DNA of 64,000 bases from NCBI GenBank assembly GCA_014898415.1, contig RCTD01000022.1, forward strand, positions 806,001 through 870,000. The letters run 5' to 3'. Below, in pieces: positions 22,100-32,738 of the stretch (positions within the stretch are counted from its first letter, which is position 1; every line of letters starts with the position of its first letter). The translations under genes were made by a program, and so were the position numbers. Below the pieces are notes generated by a model. The model searched no databases. It was not told the DNA's origin and was given only the letters and a program-made list of their open reading frames with translations. The stretch is from Stromatinia cepivora. Taxonomy: Eukaryota > Ascomycota > Leotiomycetes > Helotiales > Sclerotiniaceae.

Positions 22100-22396
22100 T
22101 GCATTTCTTATGTCAAAGATATTGAATCCATCATCAAGCTGGGGAGTCAAGCACTTCGTGGCGGTCCTAGATAAGATTCAATACGAGAAAGAGAGGGGTC
22201 GGGGAGCACACATAGGATGGCTCACGCGGGGAAGGGCATTCGTTGTCTGAGCCCCCGCCCCCCTGCTTACTATAATACCACTTGGATTAAATTAATGAAA
22301 AAGCATCGAGATAGAGCACTTTTGTTGTTGTAACAGTGAATATATACATTGACAAACTAGGTAATCTTAATAGGCCCGATTCCCAAGTCAGGAATG

Positions 22397-22461
22397 AACC
22401 ACCGGCACCACCACTAGAACCACCCGGCACCACCACTAGAACCACCCGGCACCACCACTAG
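22397..22461. repeat. 22-bp minisatellite, three units
   Basis: Units of AACCACCCGGCACCACCACT AG (22 bp), the first lacking one C. Almost identical units imply recent expansion. It would encode Thr/Pro-rich sequence, but no gene context is seen. Confidence 0.85.
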
Positions 22462-22521
22462 AGTCGGTGAGTACTCACTTAGTCCAAAATACTGCTTGGC
22501 GATTATTTTTTCTACCTAGTA

Positions 22522-22612
22522 ATTGTCAGGTAGCACCTGCATGAGTTTCTACCTTGGTTCGGCTTAAAAGGCAGAGCCGAATTAAGGAAGGTCCTACACT
22601 ACACCCGACAAT
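22522..22612. repeat. Short fold-back sequence
   Basis: ATTGTCAGGTAG at the left end and its imperfect reverse complement CTACACCCGACAAT at the right end enclose a second inverted pair, TTCGGCTTAA / GCCGAATTAA. About 91 bp could fold back. It may be a tiny MITE; no target duplication is clear. Confidence 0.4.
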
Positions 22613-22827
22613 CACCTTTCGTACAACAATTCTAGCTATGCAACTACATTCTTCATACGCATCGAGGTTGTTCTTTCTGGTGTGGTCTGATAGTAACTCG
22701 ATGCGAATCCTTCTTTCCCATCTAGTATAACTTTTATGTGAAACTTTCTGCCTAGCCTATGAGCAAACTGTTGCATCGAATCGCAGGAATCCTGAGAACC
22801 GAGGTTGCTAAAATAGGTGGGACTCGG

Positions 22828-22923
22828 AATTCCCGCCGTCCCCAATTCCCGCCGCCCCCAATTCCCGCCGTCCCCAATTCCCGCCGTCCCCAATTCCCGC
22901 CGTCCCCAATTCCCGCCGTCCCC
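22828..22923. repeat. 16-bp minisatellite, six units, G-rich on the minus strand
   Basis: Six units of AATTCCCGCCGTCCCC; unit 2 has C for T at position 12, the rest are identical. The minus strand presents regularly spaced GGGG and GGG runs, able in principle to form G-quadruplexes. Confidence 0.92.
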
Positions 22924-23656
22924 TCGATCTCACCAATGATAGCATAATATTAAAACTGCTATCGGAATGTTGCATATATGCCAGCGGACGAGATAAACTT
23001 ATCCAGACCGAGGCAGTTTCACCAAATTACTTTACCCCCAAACCCCCGCAAGAGAAATCTAGACATTTTCTAAATTGTGGGCATGCCGTCCGGGGATATT
23101 TGTGGGGAATCGGGCTAGGAATTGTGAGTTGAACCGTGTGACCAGGCGTTGAGAGTTGGTAAATAAAAGATAATCTTGTAGACCTAGGAAGACAACAACT
23201 TGACAACAACTTGACAAAAACAAGGGAGGGATGTTTAGACTGAGCATATTTTTTGCTTGGTTGAACTTTCAATCGACCTGCTGAGAATTTTCTGCTGTTG
23301 ATGTTTTACCTCAGGCCACAAAGCTACCTTAGGTAACCTGAGACCTATATCGCAACGAACAGCAGTTGAAACAAAGAGAAGTACTAGTTCCCTATGTTAT
23401 TGGACGGGTAACGGAATGGGCTCGGTATTATAGTGTAATGTGAATTCTTTGGCATGAGGCTGGTTGGTTCGTTATCTTCTTATTTTGAAGTTTTGATTTG
23501 AAGTTTTGATTGAATTTCGATTAGTAAGTATTTCGATTAGTAAGTCGGGGTCATGGTGCATTCCTACCGAGGATGGCTGCATATCCATATTCCACAACAA
23601 AAGAAGTGGATATATAGTTTAGTAAGAGCTCCCTCCGCAACAACAGCTCATCAAGA
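22924..23656. other. Intergenic, no gene found
   Basis: Contains a small repeat of GAAGTTTTGATTT (23486-23512) and of TTTCGATTAGTAAGT (23515-23543). No coding sequence supported. Confidence 0.45.
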
Positions 23657-23793
23657 GCCCACTTGGCGCAGTGGTACCGCGTAGCACTGAATGTTTACTC
23701 CCTCCTTGTATCAAGACTCCCAGCTAATAATTTAACAGCGTATCATCGAATCCGGAAATGCTAAGATCACTGGTTCGATTCCAGTAGTGGGCA
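23657..23793 (+). tRNA. Intron-containing tRNA, apparent anticodon GAA (Phe), identity uncertain
   Basis: Acceptor GCCCACT pairs perfectly with AGTGGGC, followed by A73. The D arm reads GCGC-AGTGGTA-CCGC with one C-C mismatch; the anticodon stem TAGCA/TGCTA is perfect, loop C-T-GAA-T then intron then A; variable AGATC; T arm ACTGG-TTCGATT-CCAGT is canonical. The mature length is 72 nt and the intron 65 nt, in the normal place after position 37, which is long for a fungal tRNA intron. T runs follow at 23803 and 23811. Odd points: a T at position 37, and a body (GGCGCAGTGGTA) more like Trp/Met/Arg tRNAs than Phe, so the isotype is not certain. Confidence 0.75.
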
Positions 23794-23832
23794 ATTCATC
23801 ATTTTGCCATTTTTTTAGAGTGAGCATCACCA

Positions 23833-23952
23833 GCCCATTTGGGGGCAAGGATGTCGCATAGCACTAAAAGTTACTCTCTCCTTATTCAAGTAAATACAAC
23901 TAATAGTAAACAGCGTAATAGTAAGATTATAGGTTCAAATTATTATAGCGGA
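23833..23952 (+). pseudogene. Degenerate tandem copy of the intron-containing tRNA
   Basis: About 40 bp downstream the same order of segments recurs in mutated form: GCCCATTTGGGGGCA, TAGCACTAAAAG, an intron remnant (TTACTCTCTCCTTATTCAAG, AACAGCGTA) and AAGATTATAGGTTCAAATT. Many changes are C-to-T or G-to-A. Acceptor and T stems no longer pair. It shows that the whole gene, intron included, was duplicated. Confidence 0.72.
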
Positions 23953-26660
23953 TTTGAATTTATTTTAAGATTCGAACCTCTTAATTTTGTCGCTAAACGA
24001 GCTTTTAGTTAATTATTTCTGTTTTACAGAACACTTATTTATCCTTATACTATCAGAAAGTATAAGGCTATTTATTCATAGGCCCCTATTCCCTTTGTAG
24101 TTTATCATCTTATAGCACGTGCCTAGAGTGGAGAGGAGTTACTTATAGCATTATAAAGAGTAGCTAACTAATAGTCTCAATCGATAGACTCTTTTAACAC
24201 CATAAGATATTTGTATTAGATGTCACACACTACAGATTGGTAGCAAGCTTCCTTTACGATATTGTCTTTTATTTCGAGGGATAGTGGCTTCCGAAAGACA
24301 ATGGCCGGAGAGCTATCGAAGCATTTCCACCTTGAGTCCGCCTTTTTCCGGCTCTCTCGGCGCCCCTTCATCGGTAGTCTCTGCAAAAAAACCTTGGAAT
24401 CCACACTTCTCCACTTGCTCCTGATTATTAACGCGATTCAATCGCCATTTCTCAACCAGTTCGGGGCTAGACAGGCGGTAAGGGTGATGGAGGAGTGCAG
24501 CTTTCCGCTAAGAAGTAAGGCGCGGCGGTGTTTAAGTGCGGTGACTAGCAGGGAACGCCATTTTATTTTTCGTCACCATGCAACTCCTTCTCTTTCGTCA
24601 AATCGACAACTCTTCAATTAAAATCAGCATCAGAAAACTATCTTCCTTTCCCATCCGAGATCACCATGAAAGTTGTGGAATTCCGACTCAATGATTAATC
24701 TACACAATCGTTGCCTACTACGGTCGTGTGGGTATCACTCGATCGGCGTCTGTAGGTTCCATTGACTCGGCCAGCTCGGCAGGATTGTTACTGGAGTGAG
24801 TTTGACGACTCTTATCAGTGCCAGAATATCAGTCAGCCCCTAAATCACAACGTTTACAAGCATTTCTCCGACTCTTCGGGGAGTCTCGGCCTAGAATGGC
24901 GGAAACAACTGTAAAGAAGGTTCTGATATCGATCTTTCCAACATCCTTGATATGCCTCGTCGTCCATAATCACAGTCAACGGGATTAGATAATGGAAAAG
25001 GCAACCATCGAGGCGCAAATGCCCCTTCAATAGCGACCCCATGCTTCTCGACTATACCTCCCCAGTTAGGTGACATTAAATGGACATCGGCAACAGCAAG
25101 AGCCAAGAAGAAGATAGAAGCCAGTCCAGAATTGAGAAATCCCAGTCGGCGCAGAATGAAAGGGCTAAAGGAAATCAGAGGGAGGATCTCGGTCCAAGCT
25201 CGCCGAATCTCCATTTCGAGTCGGGCAGGCGAGACAGGAGACAGCACACAGCCTGCGGATAATTTCCTTCGTACTAATGAGGTGACCCGACGACCGGTGA
25301 ATGGCCTTGTTGGCACCAATGGGGTACGGCGGCAGCCAGTACAAGGCTTGTTTGCTACATATGAACATTCACGACATCAGTCGTAAGGTTTAACGCATCA
25401 GAACGAGTTCTCGCGATCTTCCTCGAACGTCACGGAGGAGATCCATATATAGATACCAGGCCATTATCCCCAAGACGTTAGATCAGGGCCGAATAGACAG
25501 AATCAGAGAGCTCGACAAGGAAACCACGAATCCGACGGTATTTGAGTCGAGCCTATGCAACCGCAGGCACAAGAAGTCGATCGCTGTTCTAAACGTACAT
25601 GTAAAATGACACTGGAGCCGAGACGGGGTCCCGCTACATCTTGGTCGAACTTCTGAGGCAAAACGACTTAGCCCAGATCCAGATGGGTTGGGCTATGATC
25701 CCTAGATTCACGAGACAAGAATGGGCTGAGGATGCGGAGGATAGGTTATTCACGGTCAATGCGTCTGGGCGACATACCAGGCCAGTATGGCTTAAGGTCA
25801 TGCATGAGTGAGTCAGTTTTCAGAATATCAGTTCACAAAGCTGCTCCAGCCAAAGTTGCCACCTCAGATGCTTTTGTAATTGAACAGATGAAACAACTTG
25901 CCGGATGGATCGCTGATAACCTGGTTAAGACCGAGAAAGCTAAGGTTGACTAAGGCCTAGCCGTTGGCGATAAATAGTGGTCTTATCATTTTCTATTTTC
26001 TGCCAATGCCCGAATGGTTGGTGGAAATAGAAAAAAGCCTTGCGAGATCTTACAAAATGACTATCTAAAAACAATCATATTGCTCACTAATGATTAGATG
26101 GTCATTGTATAAATTATAGATAGCTTCCTTGCCACCCTGCTTGCTGTATAGATATTGAATCTGAAGAGTTGAGGAGCAAGATAGTATTCTTATGATCAGT
26201 TGGTCAAACATGGCTGCATCCGGAAGCCCAAGGGCCTGATGGGGAGTCAGAGTAAAGTCAGGACCGCTTGGATAGCAACAACTTCAATAGAGGAGTTCAA
26301 AGGGTGGATGGAGTGGCGGACTGGAAAGACAGAGTGACACTCGGAGCGCCCGAACGGCCCCGAACCCCACCCACAGAACTGTTCTATAGACTATGTCTGC
26401 TCGTTATACTGCTTTTGAGCCGGGACCGTCTTACCTTAACTCGAGGGGTACGGGAAGGACGACCTTACGGTCCTGAGCATGATGTATTGAGCTCTTCAAA
26501 GCTATACCTAATTGGGAAAAATATCTACTTTGGGAAATTCCTTAAGAAATTAGAATTATCTCAAAGATCGCGCGTTTGATATTACCCAAGTTCCGCGCTA
26601 AGACACACGCTAAGGACGGTGAAGCTGGCGTGATGGGCTATAAATACAAACCAACTTTCA
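23953..26660. other. Long stretch without a supportable gene; possible remains of coding DNA
   Basis: A 9-bp hairpin (CCTTATACT...AGTATAAGG) lies near 24044. From about 25080 to 25960 the plus strand has G+C-normal, Arg/Gln/Ser-rich open pieces (RTNEVTRRPVNGLVGTNGV, FVIEQMKQLAGWIADNLVK) separated by stops. They may be the remains of a gene related to the relic at 26664, but no alignment is possible here. Confidence 0.35.
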
Positions 26661-26663
26661 GTT

Positions 26664-28916
26664 TTGCTCTTGAAAATCCTAAACTCAAATAATATTTTTC
26701 TCCCCCCCCCCCTTCTCTGTCGATTGTTTCACCCAACTTTACCCCACTTTCCACACAACCGAGCAGAGACCGAGCCGGCGATCTCACATCCAGCAGCTCT
26801 CCGAACCGACAACCATACTGCCAATAAACAATCAGTCGCAATACCACCCAGACCGGGCAAACCACGTCTATCCACGCCACCTGCGGAACCAGAAGCAGAC
26901 TGGGAAGAGGTGCTAGCAAACGCAGGAAGAATGTCCGCAGAGACCAAGGCAAAAATAATGGCCGTTCTTAATGAGGCGAAGTCGGGAGCCGGAGGGAAGG
27001 TTCAACCCAAAAAGAGGGTGCTCGGAGCGCAAGAAGATGAAGGCGGCTTAGAGGAGATCGAGAAAACGTCTTCGAAGAGGGCCAAAACTAAGGACGTTAT
27101 AGAACAGGCAAAGCAGATGGCGGAGTCAGCAAAATCAACAAAAACCGCAATCGAAACAGCCGAGCCGACGGCCGAAGAATCGAGCTCGGACGAGGGAGAC
27201 AACCTGGTAGACATCGTGAAACCATCGGGTGCGTCTAAGGCGAAACCGGCAGAGACGGCTGCCAGAAAAGCCTCAACCGCAAAAGCCGAGCTTACCGGCA
27301 AACAAAAGAGGCAGCAAGGAGCCGAGAGATTAGGCTTGAGCAAACCCAAACCGGCCGCATCATCAGCTCGCCCGAACCCAGGATTGTCGAGCGAGGAGCT
27401 GCGGGAAGCCAGGAGATTTCAAAGAACAACGGTTACGTGGAGGGGTCAGTCGACAACTCAGCCCGGCCCAAGAGACTCCTGGTATAAGACTAACACTGCC
27501 TACAACCCAACCAACCCTTCTTTTAATACCTTGGACGCATGCCCGCAAAATATTTTCTACAGCGATTTAGCTATATACGAGTTGTGCACTTCGGTTCCTT
27601 TTAAGAACAAAAACATGCGTATCACAAAGGCGCCGGCCGATATGAATACAGACGGCTTGATCTTGAAAGGCCGTGAGAATGTCGGTTGGCCGGCTATGGC
27701 TACGGATGGAAGTATCCTGAAAATCGGTAATTACCCTTTGGTGGGAATATTCAAAGACATGTCGAAGGAGTATAGTGAGTATCACACAAAAGAGGCAGTG
27801 GCAAATCAGGTAATGGTCGCCGATATGCACACCATGAAGACACTCTTCCGTGAGAAAAACAAAGAGTTCCTGAAGTCAAAGCAAAAGGCAAATCACCAGT
27901 CAACCGAGGCACAGGCTGAGACTCAACCTGACAAGAAACTGGAGGAAAGGAAATGAGCGGAGAAGGAACGAGCCGAGGAGGAACGAGCCGAGAAAGAACG
28001 AATCAAGCTGGGAAAGGCCGAGGGATCGAAGCCCATTAAGGATCAACTCGAGCCAGCACCACAGGGAACCGAGCAAGAAATTAATACGGACTATGCAATT
28101 GACTCGCCTCCGGAGGAGGAGATCATCACCCGTGTCAAGGACAATCTCAATAATCTCTACGAGCAGAGGGTTGGCGAGCTCGAGCGAGAAAATCAAGAGT
28201 TGAGACAAAGACTGTCGATCGAGGTGGCGCAACACAAACTCGAGAAACTTAGAGTCCAAGCTACTGCGACAAAATGGAAGATGAGGTCTGAGCGCTTTGA
28301 GCGATTTTCGATCGATCTAGCTCAGTTATTGCTACCGCACAGGGCCATAGTCAATAAATTCAGGTTTATGCTGAGGGAGATGTTCGAGTTAGCCCTGGAG
28401 AAAATCATGGTCAAAAAGGTGTCGGCCGAACCATACATAGCAGCGGAAACTAATGAAGAGGTTGCTGAGTTGCTCGCGAAGGATGGCATGGACCCGAAAT
28501 ACATATCACTTATGGAGGACGAGATCGAGATAGGACGCCAGTTACTACAGCGAGGAGACCGAAATGCAAGACTACTTGAGGTGACCCTCGAGACCCCGAC
28601 GGTGTTGGCAAGTCTATTGACAGGAAGAGCGGTGTTCAATGTCGAGGGAAACCCAAGGCGCCATCGCGTTGCCAGAGACGAATTTGGTTGGCGACACATC
28701 CTGTTCTCTTCAGATTACCCAGCCGACTTCCCTGTCAACTCTGTAATAGACATAACCAAAGCATCCGAGATATCTAGAAATCATTCTTTCAGAATCGGAA
28801 ACGAAGTCATAGAACAAGAGGAGACACAATTTAAGGACGAGGAACAGAATGATTCGGCCGAGGGAACTCACAACCGGGATCAAGAACCACTGGAGGACAT
28901 GACCTTAGGTGAATGA
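26664..28916 (+). pseudogene. Long unknown protein gene with coiled coils, one in-frame stop
   Basis: One phase is open for about 750 codons, broken only by TGA at 27954-27956 in EERK-stop-AEKERAEEERAEKERI. The first in-frame ATG is at 26931; the frame upstream is Pro-rich and lies behind a pyrimidine-rich C tract (26702-26712), so the original start may lie there or be lost. Order: Ala/Lys/Glu-rich region with basic patches (to about 27400), a globular segment with DSWYKTNTAYNPTNPSF and YSDLAIYELC, a charged coiled coil spanning the stop, LYEQRVGELERENQELRQRL (leucine-zipper-like), a globular C-terminal part and an acidic tail. The stop fits CGA to TGA in a row of Arg/Glu codons. No family is recognised. 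Confidence 0.55.
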
Positions 28917-29653
28917 ATGGGACCGAGCACTTACAAGAACCGGCGGAGGGATAGGACGGATGGGCTGAGTTCTCAGCATACTTAGCACATTTAGCACAAG
29001 TTTCTCATACATTTCTTAAGTTACAGCGGATATTTGAAAAGGGTTGAACCGACGGATCAGAGAACCGGCGGAGGGATGGAAATGGGGTTCAACCGACAGA
29101 TCAGAGAGCCGAGGGGAGGAAGTCTTAGGACAACCGGTAGTTGTCTTATGACCGGGGAATCCTGTGGAGGCTAGAAATGACCACCTTTGATCACATAATT
29201 CTTCATCGGATAAGGCACTATAAAAAGTTCTTCAGATAGCTAGTTTTAAAATACCATTCATTTTCCACTTAGTGCTAGAATTCCCACCCTCACATTACTG
29301 AGGATCATTATTAGTGTTTCAGATCGTGCCAGAATAACCTTTGCCAAAGTCCAAGCTCAATCAATCAGTCCTGTTGGTCCGTGCATTTGTTCAATGTAAT
29401 TAAACTAATGATGTCAAATAATGCGAACTTCATTTCATCTCTATCATTGTCTTCTCCGGAAAACCTCTTCCTATAATTCTCTATATTGCTGCGTCGCACT
29501 GCTATCGTCGCCTGTTCGCCTCTATCCTTATGTGGCCATTCAACTAAAGTTCCTACCTTCCTCACTACACCTCACGGCTTCACCCCTCCACGACTTTACT
29601 TTACTATCCGCATGGTTGTCCGTCCTTTATAAGGGTGGGAAGCGCACATAACA
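28917..29653. other. Intergenic with short direct repeats; 5' region of the next gene
   Basis: AACCGGCGGAGGGAT occurs at about 28939 and 29065, and GAACCGACGGATCAGAGA-like words occur twice (29047, 29090). The last 250 bp must hold the promoter of the glycosyltransferase-like gene. No coding sequence seen. Confidence 0.5.
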
Positions 29654-31922
29654 ATGCCTCTCCCACCAAGGCTTTTCCAAGGTGATGTGGAATTGGGGAA
29701 ACGAGATGATGATCATAAGCCTGGCTCGAAAGCGCCACTAGGATTGGCTTGGAAACATCGAAGGCCACATGTTCAACGTCGATCAATTAAGAAGATCATA
29801 TTAGGTCTGCTGGTTGGAATTGGGCTTTATTACTTCTATAAGAATATGCCGAAAGATCTTCAGAATCCGCGACAAAGACCTCATTATACTCAGACCGGAG
29901 GGGTACCTGCAAAAGCTGGCTCGAAAGCTCCCTCTTCCCAACTCAATCCGAATCATGTCTCGAAAACAAACGGTGGCGAATCAACCGAGATAACTGGGCA
30001 TGACTTCAATGGTCCCATCAGATTCTATCAATTGGCTTCAACTTTACATGCGATGTCGAGGGTCAAAGGTTCTGATCCTATCAATAACAATGTGGTATGT
30101 CCTTGGCTGGGATCCAACGGCATTGTTTCACTACTAACGATTTCTTAGTTATTTGCAGCTTCGAGTTTGAAAAGCGCTTCGACTTTATTACCTATCGCGT
30201 GCGAAATGGCTTTGAGACAAAGAAATTATGTACATTTTGCGTTTATGGGGAGGGATGATATTCCAATGGATATATTGAAGTCCGTTAATGGTATTAATAA
30301 GGATTGCCAGATTTTCTTTCATGGTATGAAAATCTTCCTAAATAATTTGTTGCATGTTTCTAACATAATTAGACGCACGACCCGATTATTCTCCACAGAG
30401 CTCAGATTTCCGAATGGAAGTTAGTTGTTCTGCTGGTCTTAACCATATCAACACCTTTGTCCACCCACAAGCTGTTATTGTTGATGCATCTGGGGATGAG
30501 AATGATTACTTGATCTCGGCGTTTAGGACTCGAGCCGACGCATTAGACAGAACCTTGATTGAACTTCCTGCAAATATTGAACAAAATCTTATGTGGATTG
30601 TTCAATTGGATAGTGCCTCATTGAGAGGTAAGTACATCTCTGAAGGAAATTGTGTGTCCGTTTGGCTAATGATCATAGCTTGGACGAAAATCAGTATTGA
30701 TGTAATTGTTCACGCGCAACCACAAAGATCTGGATCTTTAATTAGGTTGCTCACATCTCTCAAGAATGCCGATTATTTTTCCAGCAATGTACCACGATTA
30801 ACGATAGAATTACCGCACGATGTAGATGAACCTACAAAGCGATTTCTTTCAAGATTTAAGTGGCCACCAAAGCGTAGTCAAGCTGAGAGTAGTCTCTTGA
30901 CACTTCATCATCGAATTCCACAACATGGACTTACCGCAGAGGAAAATTCGATTAAATTCATGGAATCATTCTGGCCTGCGGATCCTATGTTCGCTCATGT
31001 CCTTGTTCTTTCTCCTCAGGCTGAACTTTCGCCTCTCTATTTCCATTACCTCAAATTTGCGCTATTAGAGTATAGGTACTCTTATAATAGAGCGGTGGCT
31101 CAAAATAATATGCTTGGGATAAGTCTTGATCTTCCAACTACTTATCTCAATGATTCAACGGAATTCACTCCACCCAAATCAACAAATACAAATCCTAGTC
31201 CATTCTTATGGCAAGCTCCAAATAGCAACTCTGCTCTTTATTTTGGAGACAAATGGGTGGAACTTCATGATTTCACAGCCAGAGTGATGTTCGCCCAACA
31301 TACCTTGCATCCACCAACTACCTTGGGTAATAACTACGTCAGCAAAACATATCCATCATGGTTAGAGTATGTTCTTAAATTAGCAAGGGCACGCGGCTAT
31401 TGGACTCTTTATCCCCGTTTCGAGAGCTGGGATGCTCTGTCTACAATCCATACAGATCTTTACACGCCCCCAGAAGAATACATGGGCGACCCAGGTGAGG
31501 CAACAGATTTTACAGCAAATCCAGCGGAACATCTATCTTTAAAACATAAAGATGAGCCGTTGATAAAAGGCTCTTTACAAACGCTCCTATCGGATTTACC
31601 TGTCGAACTTGCTGAAATGCAAATGATTGGTTGGGATGGTGAGGATATTGACAACGAAGTGCTACAATTACGAGCCAAGAAATACAGTCAAATTTTCCGG
31701 CAAGAGATTGGAGGATGTGCCATTGGAGTGGCAGAGAAAGAAAGAGTTCATATGCTGGCAGGGGACTTATTTTGTTCGGGGGATGAGCCATTGAAGTCTT
31801 TGGAATCTCTTACGCCCATATCACCTAAGGCAACTTCCGTCTTGGAGTCAAAGGAGACTACTAGCAAGACAGCCACAAAAACTGATGGTGTGGTTGATAT
31901 TGTAGATAAGTCTTCTACTTAG
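29654..31922 (+). CDS. Putative type II membrane glycosyltransferase-like protein
   Basis: A conserved filamentous-fungal protein that I associate with proteins annotated as glycosyltransferase 2-like; the reaction is not established from sequence. Four exons: 29654-30094, 30149-30323, 30373-30627, 30679-31922, with introns of 54, 49 and 51 nt (GT-AG, one with CTAACG branch), giving 704 residues. Seen: a basic N-terminus, one transmembrane segment at residues 47-62 (IILGLLVGIGLYYFY) and then a long lumenal part containing LKSASTLLP, YVHFAFMGRDDI, GLNHINTFVHPQA, a DASGDEND acidic motif, GSLIRLLTSLKNADYF and SPQAELSPLYFHYLKFALLEY. This layout fits a Golgi enzyme. All exons join in frame and no lesion is visible. 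Confidence 0.8.
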
Positions 31923-32738
31923 TGTAAGTTAGAGCCTGGTTTATGTCATTTCCATGGTGGGAATATCCCAATATGTACAAAACGAACTTTTACACGATCT
32001 TAAGAACCAATGATAGAGAAGTTCTTTTCTTCTCTACGGTGATCGGTATTTATGATGATCTTTCATGCGCACGCTTTGGATTACTATTGGTCGTTGCAAG
32101 TACGGAAGACTGTCCGAAATGCCAAGCACAAAGAACATTTGATATGATTCTCGAAGCTGCCCAGGCACCAATGTCAGTTTAATTCTCACTCCTTTGATTT
32201 CCACTCCGGATGTTTTAGAGCATTTGAAAGAAGAAATGAGCCGATTAATAATGAGGAGAAATCTCTATGATAAAGGAATGATGTTACATCTCTGACTTCA
32301 TTGGTAGTGATCTCGTGGTAAATCCTTTGTTGAATAACCTTTGGGAACATGGAGAAATCTAAATTTAAGCTCGAGACAACACGATTGATCATAAGCTTTC
32401 CTGGGATCTCTTAGTTCTACTCTTTCGCTACTCCATCTATCTAGTAGATATGGCAGTACGAGGTTTCTCATCTCATTTTGACAAGTTCGATTCGCTAGGA
32501 CTTTGGGTGGGATTACTAGTCTTTTTCCTTTATTGAAGATTCCCATCTACTTCTTGTTTGAGGGAGTATCAGTGTACTCTCCATTTGGTAGCATCATCCA
32601 TTTCATTTCATTTCATAGATTGAGTTTATATATAGTCGCTCACTCTGATCACCTCACTTGAACGAGTGATTTCATTTCCTACCATATCAAATATACAACT
32701 TATAGAAGCAAGATATCATTTTAATCTCATCATAAAGA
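31923..32738. other. Intergenic, no gene found
   Basis: Holds the 3' flank of the glycosyltransferase-like gene and the 5' region of the next gene, with a TTTCATTTCATTTCAT run at about 32600. Short open frames lack support. Confidence 0.5.

Noticed and set aside
22397..22923. CRISPR-like array
   Set aside because: The repeats are contiguous minisatellites without unique spacers, in a eukaryotic genome.
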